Below are positions 35,846-44,944 of a stretch of 64,000 bases of DNA, piece after piece. The first letter of the stretch is position 1, and every line of letters starts with the position of its first letter. The position numbers were made by a program, and so were the translations under genes. The notes below the pieces were generated by a model, which did not search any database, was not told where the DNA came from, and saw nothing but the letters and a program-made list of their open reading frames with translations. Source of the DNA: QVMG01 sp032073245 (lineage in GTDB: Bacteria; Bacteroidota; Bacteroidia; Bacteroidales; Tannerellaceae); NCBI GenBank assembly GCA_032073245.1, contig DAMANX010000021.1, positions 1 to 64,000 of the forward strand, given 5' to 3'.

Positions 35846-38185
35846 ATGATGATTATCGGTCGGTTGTGGATTATTTTTTTCGGTTTATTATGGATAAGTA
35901 TCCATCTCGCAGCACAAGAAAAAAGAGTTACTCTTAGTGGAAATATTACGGATGCAAATAATGGTGAAGACCTTATTGGTGCAGGATTATTGGTGAAAGG
36001 AACCCGAACGGGAGCTGTTACCAATGCTTATGGGTTCTATTCGTTAAGTCTTTCGCCGGGAAAGCATAAAGTGGTAATTTCCTATCTTGGATATAATACC
36101 CAGGAAATAGATGTTGATCTGACAGAAGATACACTGTTAAATATAAAACTTTCTCCCGGAGTAAATCAATTGTCGGAGGTTATTGTTTCTGCAGAAGGGC
36201 GAAATGCGAATGTAGCTAAGATTGAAATGAGCACGGAGCGGCTTACTGTAAAAACTATTAAGTCTATCCCGGCATTAATGGGAGAGGTGGATGTTATTAA
36301 AGCAATTCAGTTATTACCCGGTGTGCAGGCAACAGCTGAAGGGTCTTCCGGATTTAGTGTGCGGGGTGGCGGACATGATCAGAATCTGATTTTACTGGAT
36401 GAAGCAACAGTATATAGTGCATCCCATCTGATGGGATTTTTCTCGGTATTTAATAATGATGCAATAAAGGATGTAACCTTATATAAAGGAGATATACCCG
36501 CTACTTTTGGAGGACGGCTTTCTTCATTGTTGGATATAAGGTCGAAAGATGGGAATAACCAAAAAATTACGGGAACAGGAGGAGTTGGCTTGATATCAAG
36601 TCGTTTGACGCTAGAAGGACCTATGGGAACAGATAAAGCTACTTTTCTAGTATCCGGCCGGCGCACTTATGCCGATTTGTTTTTGAAGCTGGCAAATGAT
36701 AAAGATCTCCGGCAATCCAGCCTTTATTTTTATGATTTAAATGCGAAGTTGAATTATAGAATTGATGAGAAAAACCGTTTATTCCTTGCAGGATATTTTG
36801 GTAAGGATAACTTCGGAACTAAATTTGCAGGAATGAATTTCGGGAATAAAACTCTGACTGCAAGATGGAACCATGTATTCTCTCCTAAATTATTCTCCAA
36901 CTTTTCATTGATTGGTAGTTTTTATGATTATTATGTGAAATTGGATATGAACGAACAAGTCAATCAGGAATGGAAATCCCGGATGCAAGACTATGGGATT
37001 AAGGCCGACTTTTCCTATCATATCAATCCGAAACATACTGTGAGATTTGGGTATAATACGCTTTATCATAACTTTATGCCGGGTGAAGGCGGAGGTGTCG
37101 GAGAAGAATCGATCCTCAAACGATTTGGTATGCCAAGAGAATATGCATTAGAGAGCGCATTATATGTTTCGGCTGAATCGGAAATAGGAACAAAATTGAA
37201 ATTGAAGTATGGGCTGCGATATTCGCTTTTCCAGAATATATCCAATGGGGAGGAGATTGATTATCTGCAGGATTATGTGGTGGCTTACTCAAAAACTCAT
37301 AAAAAAGGATCGTTTTATCACCATCAATACCAGTTTGAACCAAGGGTGGGAGCCGTCTATATGTTCAATGATGAGCATTCTTTAAAAGCAAGTTATTCAC
37401 GAACAGCTCAATATATACAATTGGCTTCGAACTCTTCAGCGGGGTCTCCGTTAGATGTTTGGTTTCAAGCCTCTCAAAATATAAGGCCTCAACTGTGTGA
37501 TCAATTTGCTATGGGCTATTTCCGGAATTTTGCGGAGAATGAATATGAAGCCTCAGCGGAAGTCTATTATAAAGATATGCGGGACGTAGTCGATTTTAAA
37601 GATCATGCTTCTTTGATGGGGAATGAAGAACTGGAACAAGAGGTGCGTTTCGGAAAAGGATATGCGTATGGGGTGGAATTGATGGTACATAAGAATAGTG
37701 GAAGATTAACCGGATGGGTCAGTTATACCCTTTCTAAAAGCCGTCGTCAGATTGATGAGATAAATGATGGGAAGTGGTATCGCTCACCTTATGATAAACC
37801 TCATAACATTTCGATCGTGGGTACTTATGAATTAACACCGAAATGGACGGTTTCCGCTAATTGGGTATATGCCAGTGGGACACCTGTTACTTATCCAACC
37901 GGGCGTTTTCAGGTTGAAGGAACGTATGTCCCCATCTATTCCGGGCGAAATGAATACCGGTACCCCGCATATCATCGACTGGATCTTTCCGCTACTATGC
38001 AGTTGTCCAAACCAGGAAAACGATTAAAACATGAATTGAACTTCTCACTCTATAATGCTTATGGGCAGAAAAATCCATGGACGATTATGTTTACGCAAGA
38101 AGATGATAACCCGGATAAGACGTATGCCGAAATGGTCTATCTGTTCTCATTCGTACCTTCGATTACCTGGAATTTTACTTTTTAA
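35846..38185 (+). CDS. TonB-dependent receptor with carboxypeptidase-regulatory-like N-domain
   Basis: The 779-residue outer-membrane protein has a signal sequence ending near IHLAAQ. A CarboxypepD_reg-like beta-sandwich (about 25-105, VTLSGNITDANNGEDLIGAGLLVKGTRTGAVTNAYGFYSL) precedes a plug domain (about 115-220, VIKAIQLLPGVQATAEGSSGFSVRGGG). A beta-barrel with alternating aromatic strands ends in the terminal phenylalanine of WNFTF. The SusC hallmark is absent, and the partner is a DUF4249 lipoprotein, not SusD. The substrate is unknown; ferric compounds and peptides are typical for this class. Confidence 0.93.
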   Translation: MMIIGRLWIIFFGLLWISIHLAAQEKRVTLSGNITDANNGEDLIGAGLLVKGTRTGAVTNAYGFYSLSLSPGKHKVVISYLGYNTQEIDVDLTEDTLLNIKLSPGVNQLSEVIVSAEGRNANVAKIEMSTERLTVKTIKSIPALMGEVDVIKAIQLLPGVQATAEGSSGFSVRGGGHDQNLILLDEATVYSASHLMGFFSVFNNDAIKDVTLYKGDIPATFGGRLSSLLDIRSKDGNNQKITGTGGVGLISSRLTLEGPMGTDKATFLVSGRRTYADLFLKLANDKDLRQSSLYFYDLNAKLNYRIDEKNRLFLAGYFGKDNFGTKFAGMNFGNKTLTARWNHVFSPKLFSNFSLIGSFYDYYVKLDMNEQVNQEWKSRMQDYGIKADFSYHINPKHTVRFGYNTLYHNFMPGEGGGVGEESILKRFGMPREYALESALYVSAESEIGTKLKLKYGLRYSLFQNISNGEEIDYLQDYVVAYSKTHKKGSFYHHQYQFEPRVGAVYMFNDEHSLKASYSRTAQYIQLASNSSAGSPLDVWFQASQNIRPQLCDQFAMGYFRNFAENEYEASAEVYYKDMRDVVDFKDHASLMGNEELEQEVRFGKGYAYGVELMVHKNSGRLTGWVSYTLSKSRRQIDEINDGKWYRSPYDKPHNISIVGTYELTPKWTVSANWVYASGTPVTYPTGRFQVEGTYVPIYSGRNEYRYPAYHRLDLSATMQLSKPGKRLKHELNFSLYNAYGQKNPWTIMFTQEDDNPDKTYAEMVYLFSFVPSITWNFTF

Positions 38186-38204
38186 CTAATAAGAGCAGAA
38201 TTGT

Positions 38205-39092
38205 ATGATAAGCATAATAAGACATAATATATTTCCAATAATTGTAGCTATTGTCATAGGGTTGATAATTTTAGGTTCTTGTACTCATCGAATTCATATA
38301 GAAACAGATGACGCACCTGAAAGGCTTGTGATTTATGGGTATATTACTAATGAAACAAAACAGCATGTCATTAGCCTTACGCGATCCAGTGGATATTTTG
38401 CAACGACTCCTTCTGTGGGTGTAAGTAATGCGGTAGTGAACATTTCTTCGTCTAAAGAAACCTTTTTATTAACGGAAACTCCCAAAGGGTCCGGGAAATA
38501 TATTACTAACTCTGAAATAGCCGGAACGGAGGGGATGGATTATACTCTAAAGATATCTGTAGATTTTGATGAGGATGGATTAGTAGAGGAGTTTGAAGCA
38601 AATTCTTACCTTCCTTATGCCGCACAATTAGACTCTATCGGTTTTAAAGAATCAACATTATTTGATGATGTTATTGAGATACAATTATACGGATCGGCAA
38701 CACGAAATGAAGAAAATTATTTTAGCTTCCATGCTTCCAAAAATGATACGATTCTGAATGACTCATTAGATGGTTTCTTCATTATTAGCGATGAGTATCT
38801 TTCGCATAATGAATTTAAAGGGCTTTCATGTTTCTATATAGATCAGGAAGATGAGGAAGAGATGTTAAGGCCAGGAGATATTGTTGTCCTGCGAATAGAT
38901 GTCTTAACAAAAGAATATGCCGACTTCCTTGATAATGCACAAAGTGAAGCGGGAGGGTCAATCCCGATTTTTAGTGGTCCACCGGCTAATGTGGAAACAA
39001 ATATACGAGAGGTTCATAACCCGAATAATATACCCATTGCCGGATTCTTTTCTGCATTTGCGGGTAGTACAGCGACCAGAGTCTTTGAATAG
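38205..39092 (+). CDS. DUF4249 family lipoprotein
   Basis: The 295-residue protein has a membrane-lipoprotein signal (IVIGLIILGSC, lipidated cysteine near residue 26) followed by an Ig-like DUF4249-type domain (RLVIYGYITNETKQHVISLTRSSGYF). DUF4249 proteins regularly pair with TonB receptors in Bacteroidetes and are probably surface-exposed accessory subunits. It starts 19 bases after the receptor stop. The 370-base gap after it contains a GC-rich palindromic repeat and no gene. Confidence 0.88.
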   Translation: MISIIRHNIFPIIVAIVIGLIILGSCTHRIHIETDDAPERLVIYGYITNETKQHVISLTRSSGYFATTPSVGVSNAVVNISSSKETFLLTETPKGSGKYITNSEIAGTEGMDYTLKISVDFDEDGLVEEFEANSYLPYAAQLDSIGFKESTLFDDVIEIQLYGSATRNEENYFSFHASKNDTILNDSLDGFFIISDEYLSHNEFKGLSCFYIDQEDEEEMLRPGDIVVLRIDVLTKEYADFLDNAQSEAGGSIPIFSGPPANVETNIREVHNPNNIPIAGFFSAFAGSTATRVFE

Positions 39093-39330
39093 TCTTACGA
39101 AAACAAATAATGTTCTTCCCAAGAATAATCCTCATTGATCAAATAGTCAATATCTTCTCCATAGTTAGGATAAATATGATAGGTTAAAAAGTGTTTCTAC
39201 TGCTGAAACGAAAAAGTATTACCAATATAATGCGGTTATTATTGCTGTATAATTGACAATATGTTATTTGGGATTTTTGGGGATAGTAGATTTATTCAAA
39301 TATTGTTACATTTGAAGATAATATCAACAT

Positions 39331-39406
39331 GTAGGGGCAGCCCTATGTGGCTGCCCAACAATCACAAAATCAATACATTCGGGCGGCCACATAGGGCCGC
39401 CCCTAC
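39331..39406. repeat. GC-rich palindromic repeat, copy 1
   Basis: Arms at 39331-39356 and 39381-39406 are reverse complements at 24 of 26 positions, starting GTAGGGGC and ending GCCCCTAC, with a 24-base AT-rich loop. The same element occurs at 63330-63406 with perfect arms. Flanking TTTGAAGATA-like pairs (near 39311 and 39437) may extend it. Confidence 0.9.
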
Positions 39407-39464
39407 GAGATAAACACCTTCAAATATTTTTCAATTTGAAGATATTTCAAATTGATCAGTTAAT

Positions 39465-40835
39465 TTACTCCACAGGAGTTCCGAAAAGTGTAGCAGAAGA
39501 AGCATGGGTGATTTTTACCATAACATGCTGGCCTACCTTATAATTTTTCTTGTCAAAGATTACTACTTTATTTTGGCCGGTACGGCCAAATAGCTGTTCG
39601 CGTGAACGTTTGGAAAATCCTTCAATAAGAACATCAAAGGTTTTACCGATATCCCGCTGATTACTTTCGTCTGAAAGTTGATTCTGAAGATCGATCATTC
39701 CCTGTAAGCGCCGAATCTTTTCAGATTCGGGTATTTCGTCGGCAAGATGTTGCGCTGCATAGGTACCCGGACGTTCAGAGTATTTAAACATAAACGCACT
39801 GTCATAACCCACTTCACGCATTAAAGAAAGAGTTTCCTGGTAATCTTCTTCTGTTTCAGAATGAAAACCACAAAAAAGATCTGTTGATATGGCGCAATCG
39901 GGGATAATTCTTTTTATGGCCGCAATGCGGTCAAGATACCACTCGCGGGTATATTTCCGGTTCATTGTTTTCAATACTCGGGAGCTTCCTGATTGAGCCG
40001 GGAGATGAATGTGTTTACATATATTGGGATAGCTAGCTATTACATTTAAAGTATCATCGCTCATATCTTTCGGATGAGAAGTTGTAAAGCGAATACGCAT
40101 TTCCGGTGCTTCTTTTGCAACTAATTCCAATAGTTTAGGGAATGTAATCTGTTCTCCATTTGATTCAAATAGATAAGAATTTACATTTTGTCCAAGTAAG
40201 GTAACTTCCTTAAACCCTTTATCTCGCATATCCCGCACTTCATTCAGGATACTTTCCAAATCCCGGCTACGCTCACGTCCGCGGGTGTAGGGAACTATAC
40301 AATAAGTACAAAAATTATTGCATCCCCGCATGATAGATATAAATCCCGAAATATGTACGCCGCCTAATTTTAACGGTATTACTTCTTTATATGTTTCTTG
40401 TGTGGATAATTCTACGTTGATGGCTTTTTCTCCGTTTTCTACAGCACCCACCAGGTTAGGAAGATCGAGATAGGAGTCGGGGCCAACCACCAAATCTACA
40501 CCATGCTCTTTAATCAAAGTGTCTTTTACCCGTTCAGCCATACAGCCTAAAACACCAATAATTAGCGCCTTCTTTTTACGCTTTAATGACTGAAAGTACT
40601 GAAGCCGTCCATATATTTTTTGCTCAGCATTATCACGTACCGAGCATGTGTTTACGAAGATAGCATCGGCATTTTCAATAATTTCTGTTAATTTGTAACC
40701 ATCCATCTGCATGATGGAAGCAACCACTTCTGTGTCGGCTACATTCATCTGACAACCATACGTTTCAATGAATAACAATCTCTCTCCATTGCCGGTAACT
40801 GATTTTAAGTCAGTTCCATTGCTTTGATTTTTCAT
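39465..40835 (-). CDS. miaB: tRNA-2-methylthio-N6-dimethylallyladenosine synthase
   Basis: The 456-residue radical SAM methylthiotransferase has an N-terminal UPF0004 domain (LLFIETYGCQMNVADTEVVASIM, with cysteines in YGCQMN, NTCSVR and GCMAERV). The radical SAM cluster motif is in RGCNNFCTYCIVPYTRGRERSR and a C-terminal TRAM domain follows. It adds the methylthio group to position 37 of tRNAs. It stands as a single gene. Confidence 0.96.
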   Translation of the reverse strand: MKNQSNGTDLKSVTGNGERLLFIETYGCQMNVADTEVVASIMQMDGYKLTEIIENADAIFVNTCSVRDNAEQKIYGRLQYFQSLKRKKKALIIGVLGCMAERVKDTLIKEHGVDLVVGPDSYLDLPNLVGAVENGEKAINVELSTQETYKEVIPLKLGGVHISGFISIMRGCNNFCTYCIVPYTRGRERSRDLESILNEVRDMRDKGFKEVTLLGQNVNSYLFESNGEQITFPKLLELVAKEAPEMRIRFTTSHPKDMSDDTLNVIASYPNICKHIHLPAQSGSSRVLKTMNRKYTREWYLDRIAAIKRIIPDCAISTDLFCGFHSETEEDYQETLSLMREVGYDSAFMFKYSERPGTYAAQHLADEIPESEKIRRLQGMIDLQNQLSDESNQRDIGKTFDVLIEGFSKRSREQLFGRTGQNKVVIFDKKNYKVGQHVMVKITHASSATLFGTPVE

Positions 40836-40892
40836 TTTGAAATATTAATAAATTATAAACTTTAAACTTTTGTAAAAAAAACAGTGTGAATA

Positions 40893-40924
40893 TTTGCACT
40901 GTTTGAAACAGTTGTATATATTTG
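40893..40924 (+). promoter_or_regulatory. Strong consensus promoter upstream of a hairpin
   Basis: TTTG at 40893-40896, exactly 20 bases, then TATATTTG at 40917-40924. The start would be near 40931, over 140 bases before the next coding sequence, which has a separate -7 element. Confidence 0.75.
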
Positions 40925-40930
40925 CATACG

Positions 40931-41010
40931 AAAAACGTAAATTTTTTCATAGTTAAGGTTTTGGTTAAATCGAATAAGGGTGGCTGGGAAGTTACCCTTA
41001 TTTACTTTTA
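40931..41010 (+). ncRNA. Candidate small RNA or attenuated leader
   Basis: A transcript from the 40893-40924 promoter would reach the hairpin AATAAGGGT (40973-40981)/ACCCTTATT (40994-41002), followed by T-rich sequence, and end after about 80 bases. No open reading frame of note lies inside. It could be a small RNA, or a leader with an attenuator for the gene at 41077. No known RNA family was recognised. Confidence 0.35.
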
Positions 41011-41076
41011 TACCCCTCTATTTTTTCATGTGTCGAATATTTTACCTATTTTTGGACTACAAAAGTAATCAAAGTT

Positions 41077-41529
41077 ATGGATAACATAGGTGATTGGCTC
41101 TATATTGTTATAATTGCGGTTGCCGGATTGAGCAGTATGCTTAGTGCGGGTAAGAAAAAGAAACAACAGCAGGAAGCCCAGAATCAGAAACCTCCTCAGG
41201 ATATTGTGACTCCAGAGACAGCATCTGATCGGAGTTTCTGGGATACTCTTACACAACCGGAAGATGAATGGCAGTCTAAACAAGAGTCTGTTATCATATC
41301 CAAGCCTATAAAAAAGAAGAAGCAACCAAAGCAACAAAAAGTTACATCAACTCCTCAACCTTTTCTTAAAGGAGAAAGTGAAATTGAACGTATGATTCGG
41401 CAGCAAGAGAAGTTATTAGTTTCTCCTTCCAAAGAAGAGAAGCCTTTAGTTTCTGTTTCTGATTTCCAAAACCCGGATTCTCTGAAAAAAGCAGTTATTT
41501 ATTCTGAAATACTTAACCGTAAATACTAA
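41077..41529 (+). CDS. Small membrane-anchored protein of unknown function
   Basis: The 150-residue protein has one N-terminal membrane segment (WLYIVIIAVAGLSSML) and a Lys/Gln-rich cytoplasmic tail (KKKKQQQEAQNQKPPQ; KKKKQPKQQK). A short helical end follows (LKKAVIYSEILNRKY). I recognise no domain. A TATTTTTG promoter element at 41047-41054 lies 23 bases upstream. The CoA-transferase gene follows with its own promoter. Confidence 0.75.
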   Translation: MDNIGDWLYIVIIAVAGLSSMLSAGKKKKQQQEAQNQKPPQDIVTPETASDRSFWDTLTQPEDEWQSKQESVIISKPIKKKKQPKQQKVTSTPQPFLKGESEIERMIRQQEKLLVSPSKEEKPLVSVSDFQNPDSLKKAVIYSEILNRKY

Positions 41530-41547
41530 CATCTCTTCTTTTTTTAA

Positions 41548-41555
41548 TACCTTTG
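41548..41555 (+). promoter_or_regulatory. -7 promoter element of the CoA-transferase gene
   Basis: TACCTTTG matches TAnnTTTG, 49 bases before the start codon. No matching -33 box was seen. Confidence 0.5.
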
Positions 41556-41603
41556 CGCCGAATTATTGAATAGTAAATATTTACCTTATAATAAACCTAT
41601 ATC

Positions 41604-43097
41604 ATGGCATTAAAATTTATGACAGCTGAAGAGGCTGCCTTACTTGTTCATCATGACGACAATGTAGGCTTTGGCGGTTTTACCGCTGCCGGATGTCCGA
41701 AAGTTGTACCGGCTGCAATTGCAAAAAGAGCCGAAGAAGAACATGCCAAAGGAAATCCTTTTCAGATCGGTATGTTTACCGGTGCATCTACCGGAGATTC
41801 GTTAGATGGAAATCTGGCACGTGTAAAAGCAATCAAATTCCGTACACCTTATCAATCAAATAAAGACTTACGAACTTTACTGAACGCACGGGAAACACAA
41901 TATTTTGATTTACACCTTTCGGAGCTAGCGCAAAACCTGCGTTATGGTTTTCTGGGAAAAGTTGATGTCGCTATTGTTGAGGCTTCCGATGTGACAGAAA
42001 ATGGAGAGATTGTTCCAACTTGTGGGGTAGGTATTGCCCCGACTGTATGTAAGATGGCTAAGGTTGTGATTGTTGAGTTAAACAAACAACACCCTAAAGA
42101 AATTCGTGGTATGCATGATGTCTATGAACCTGCAGATCCTCCTTATCGTCGTGAAATTCCTGTATATTCTCCATCTGATCGTATTGGTACTCCTTATATA
42201 AAAGTGGATCCTTCCAAGATCGTTGTGGTCGAGACTAACGTTCGTAATGAAGGTAGTCCTTTTGCTCCTATTGATGAGGTTACAATGGCTATCGGGCGAA
42301 ATGTTGCCAACTTCCTTGTAGAGGAAATGAAAGCAGGACGTTTACCTAAAGAATTTGTACCGTTGCAAAGCGGTGTGGGTAATGTAGCGAATGCAGTATT
42401 AGGCTGTATGGGGGAAAATAAAGATATTCCTGCATTTGAAGTTTATACAGAGGTTATTCAGGATGCAGTAATAAAGCTGATGAAAGAAGGACGCGTTAAG
42501 TTTGCCAGTGGTTGTTCTCTTACTGTAAGCAATGAAGTGATTGATGAAATCTATGCTAATCTTGATTTCTTTAAAGATAAAATATTACTTCGTCCGCAAG
42601 AAATATCAAATAATCCAGAAGTGGCCCGTCGTTTAGGATTGGTGACTATCAATACAGCTTTGGAAGCTGATATTTTTGGTAATATTAATTCAACACATGT
42701 ATCGGGTACTCGTATGATGAACGGTATTGGTGGTTCAGGAGACTTTACACGTGCAGGTATGTTGTCGATCTTTACTACTCCATCTACTGCAAAGGATGGA
42801 AAGATCAGTGCTTTTGTTCCCATGGTTTCTCACTTGGATCACAGCGAGCATTCAGTGAAAATTATTATTACTGAGTACGGTGTTGCCGATTTGCGTGGTA
42901 AATCTCCGATTCAACGTGCGCATGCGATAATTGATAATTGTGTGCATCCTGACTACAAACCATTACTCCGTGAATATCTGGAAATGGGAATCAAAGGTCA
43001 TACGCCGCAAAATCTTAAATGTTGTTTTGCTTTCCATGAAGAACTTGCAAAAAGCGGAGACATGCATAAAGTTGACTGGAGCGTTTATAATAGCTGA
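41604..43097 (+). CDS. Acetyl-CoA hydrolase/transferase family protein (succinate CoA-transferase type)
   Basis: This 497-residue cytoplasmic protein is of the acetyl-CoA hydrolase/transferase family. The N-terminal half has NVGFGGFTAAGCPKVVP. The C-terminal half has INSTHVSGTRMMNGIGGSGDFTRAG and the family signature ITEYGVADLRGKSPIQRA. The glutamate in FEVYTEVIQDA is the probable CoA-thioester-forming residue. In propionate- and acetate-producing Bacteroidales this family moves CoA between succinyl-CoA, acetate and propionate. The exact substrate pair is inference. A strong terminator follows. Confidence 0.92.
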   Translation: MALKFMTAEEAALLVHHDDNVGFGGFTAAGCPKVVPAAIAKRAEEEHAKGNPFQIGMFTGASTGDSLDGNLARVKAIKFRTPYQSNKDLRTLLNARETQYFDLHLSELAQNLRYGFLGKVDVAIVEASDVTENGEIVPTCGVGIAPTVCKMAKVVIVELNKQHPKEIRGMHDVYEPADPPYRREIPVYSPSDRIGTPYIKVDPSKIVVVETNVRNEGSPFAPIDEVTMAIGRNVANFLVEEMKAGRLPKEFVPLQSGVGNVANAVLGCMGENKDIPAFEVYTEVIQDAVIKLMKEGRVKFASGCSLTVSNEVIDEIYANLDFFKDKILLRPQEISNNPEVARRLGLVTINTALEADIFGNINSTHVSGTRMMNGIGGSGDFTRAGMLSIFTTPSTAKDGKISAFVPMVSHLDHSEHSVKIIITEYGVADLRGKSPIQRAHAIIDNCVHPDYKPLLREYLEMGIKGHTPQNLKCCFAFHEELAKSGDMHKVDWSVYNS

Positions 43098-43117
43098 AAA
43101 AAGAAAGATCTCATATA

Positions 43118-43155
43118 AAAAAAGCGACTCAAGAATTTTCTTGAGTCGTTTTTTT
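43118..43155. terminator. Bidirectional terminator between the CoA-transferase and small secreted protein genes
   Basis: CGACTCAAGAA at 43125-43135 pairs perfectly with TTCTTGAGTCG at 43138-43148. There is an A-run before and a T-run after, so it can serve both converging genes. Confidence 0.88.
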
Positions 43156-43180
43156 ATACTTTACTCGATCTTCGAATTAA

Positions 43181-43501
43181 CTATTTTATTGCTATTTTGC
43201 GAACAGTACCAGCAATGCGTATTATGTAATATCCTTTGGCAATATTGACGCTATATTCACCGGAAGATTGTTTCATTTCAATCTCTTTTACCTTAATGCC
43301 TACAACGCTGTATATTTCCAGTACACTTCCGATTGGAGCATTGGATACCACAATCTTATTATCATAGGCACTGATTTCAATTGGCTCAGATGGGTCTTGT
43401 TTTTGCATTGTAGTGTTGGTTGATTTCTTTTCTTGCGCAGAAACCAAAACATTTGTTTGCAAACCAAACATCAACAATAATATAACAGATATTACTTTCA
43501 T
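43181..43501 (-). CDS. Tiny secreted protein consisting mainly of a sorting-type C-terminal domain
   Basis: The 106-residue protein has a signal peptide (MKVISVILLLMFGLQTNVLVSAQ), a 25-residue linker and then only IVVSNAPIGSVLEIYSVVGIKVKEIEM...KGYYIIRIAGTVRKIAIK. That is the pattern of a type IX-like C-terminal domain without a passenger. Its end resembles the ends of both giant surface proteins in this window. A minus-strand TACATTTG promoter element lies at 43522-43529. The role is unknown. Confidence 0.8.
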   Translation of the reverse strand: MKVISVILLLMFGLQTNVLVSAQEKKSTNTTMQKQDPSEPIEISAYDNKIVVSNAPIGSVLEIYSVVGIKVKEIEMKQSSGEYSVNIAKGYYIIRIAGTVRKIAIK

Positions 43502-43575
43502 CTATTCGCCTCAATTTGTGACAAATGTAGGAAGATTTCCCTAAATTGAAAAGATTTTTCAATAAAAAGAAACTG

Positions 43576-44490
43576 CTACAGAGCTATGACCATACCCTCT
43601 TCCCCCAATATCGTATCAGGATATTTACTTTGAGCTTCTTTAAGCAAAGGGGATAGATTATTATAGCGTGCAGAGTAGTGGCCTATAACAAGTTTTTTAA
43701 CACCAGCCTTAGCCGCAATGTCTGCAGCTTGGGCGGCTGTTGAATGAAAAGTTTCTTTGGACCGTGGTGCATCTTCTTCGCAAAACGTTGCCTCATGATA
43801 AAGAAGATCAACTTCTTTTATCCATGGGATAATAGCCGGATAAAAGGCTGTATCAGAACAATAAGCAAAACGTTTTGGAGGAGTAGAAGGACGTGTCAGT
43901 TTGGCGTTTGGAACCACTCTGCCATCAGGAGTTATATAATCTCCTCCTTGTTTGATGTCCTTTATGCAACGTACCGGAATCTCATAAAAGTCAATCATTT
44001 CTCTTATAATATGCGATTCTTTGGGTTTTTCGGAAAAAAGATAACCACAACAAGGTATCCGGTGCTTGAGAGGTATGGAAAATACTTGTACGGATCTGTC
44101 TTCCATAATAAGCGAATGCTTATATGGGTCAATAATGTTAAAAACGACTTTATAGGGTAATCTATCGCAAAAAGATTCCAGTATGGGTTGTAGAAATGAT
44201 TCTATATCTTTGGGGCCATGTATGAACAGATTTCCTGTCCTTCCCAGCATGCCAAGAGTGGATATGAGGCCCGGTAATCCGAAACAATGATCGCCGTGAG
44301 CATGGGTGATGAAAATATGATTGAGCCGGTTAAAACGGATGCGCATTTTACGCATTTGTAGTTGGGTGCCTTCTCCACAATCAACCATAAATAATTTATC
44401 ACGTAGATCTACAATTTGGGACGATGGCATGTGGCGGGTAGTAGGGAGTGCAGAACCACATCCCAAAATGTGAATTTTAAAATCGGTCAT
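43576..44490 (-). CDS. rnz: Ribonuclease Z
   Basis: The 304-residue metallo-beta-lactamase-fold endonuclease has the tRNase Z motifs FKIHILGCGSALPTTRHMPSSQ, VDCGEGTQLQMRKM and the zinc motif THAHGDHCFGLPG. Later HSTAAQAADIA and VIGHYSARY complete the set. It matures tRNA 3' ends. A minus-strand TACCTTTG promoter element is at 44515-44522. Confidence 0.95.
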   Translation of the reverse strand: MTDFKIHILGCGSALPTTRHMPSSQIVDLRDKLFMVDCGEGTQLQMRKMRIRFNRLNHIFITHAHGDHCFGLPGLISTLGMLGRTGNLFIHGPKDIESFLQPILESFCDRLPYKVVFNIIDPYKHSLIMEDRSVQVFSIPLKHRIPCCGYLFSEKPKESHIIREMIDFYEIPVRCIKDIKQGGDYITPDGRVVPNAKLTRPSTPPKRFAYCSDTAFYPAIIPWIKEVDLLYHEATFCEEDAPRSKETFHSTAAQAADIAAKAGVKKLVIGHYSARYNNLSPLLKEAQSKYPDTILGEEGMVIAL

Positions 44491-44597
44491 GTCGTTTCAA
44501 CATATCATTTTGTACAAAGGTAATGGAAATTGAGGGTCGCAATGTAAAAAATGGTAAAAAAACAGTTCAAAAATTATAGAGGATAACAAAGAATGCT

Positions 44598-44755
44598 TAT
44601 ATTTGCTTTCTCAAAATGAGAAGAACAATGAAGATGCTTAATATTTGAAAGATTTTAGCATCTAAAAATATAAGACCTTAACTAACTTTTTCTTTTTGTT
44701 TAAAACGGTTAAATGTGGGAACGGCCGGGCGTGAGCTTCGCCGTTTCTTTTTTGT
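44598..44755 (+). ncRNA. Candidate small RNA in the rnz-cydB gap
   Basis: TATATTTG at 44598-44605 is an exact -7 element with no credible gene downstream. About 115 bases later, AACGGC (44720-44725) pairs with GCCGTT (44740-44745), followed by TCTTTTTT, a terminator-like end. A transcript of about 145 bases from near 44612 would carry only a nine-residue open frame. No known family was recognised and no -33 box is visible. Confidence 0.35.
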
Positions 44756-44864
44756 ATTAACTGCGTAAAATGATTATACTTCATTATAGATCCTCAAAGT
44801 ATATATTGATAACATCAAAAATTTCGGATTACTTTTAAATTGAAAAGGATTTGAATATTCTTTT

Positions 44865-44944
44865 AACACAGAGTCACAGAGACACAGAGGATTTAATTTG
44901 TTGATTCTTAAATAAAAAACTCTGTGTCTCTGTGACTCTGTGTT
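44865..44944. repeat. Perfect 25-bp inverted repeat (ACAGAG-rich) in the rnz-cydB gap
   Basis: Arms at 44865-44889 and 44920-44944 are exact reverse complements, built from CACAGAG units, with a 30-base AT-rich loop. TTTGAA/TTCAAA outside may extend the stem. It probably belongs to an interspersed palindromic repeat family. The rest of the 670-base gap holds the small-RNA candidate and the cydB terminator. Confidence 0.88.
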
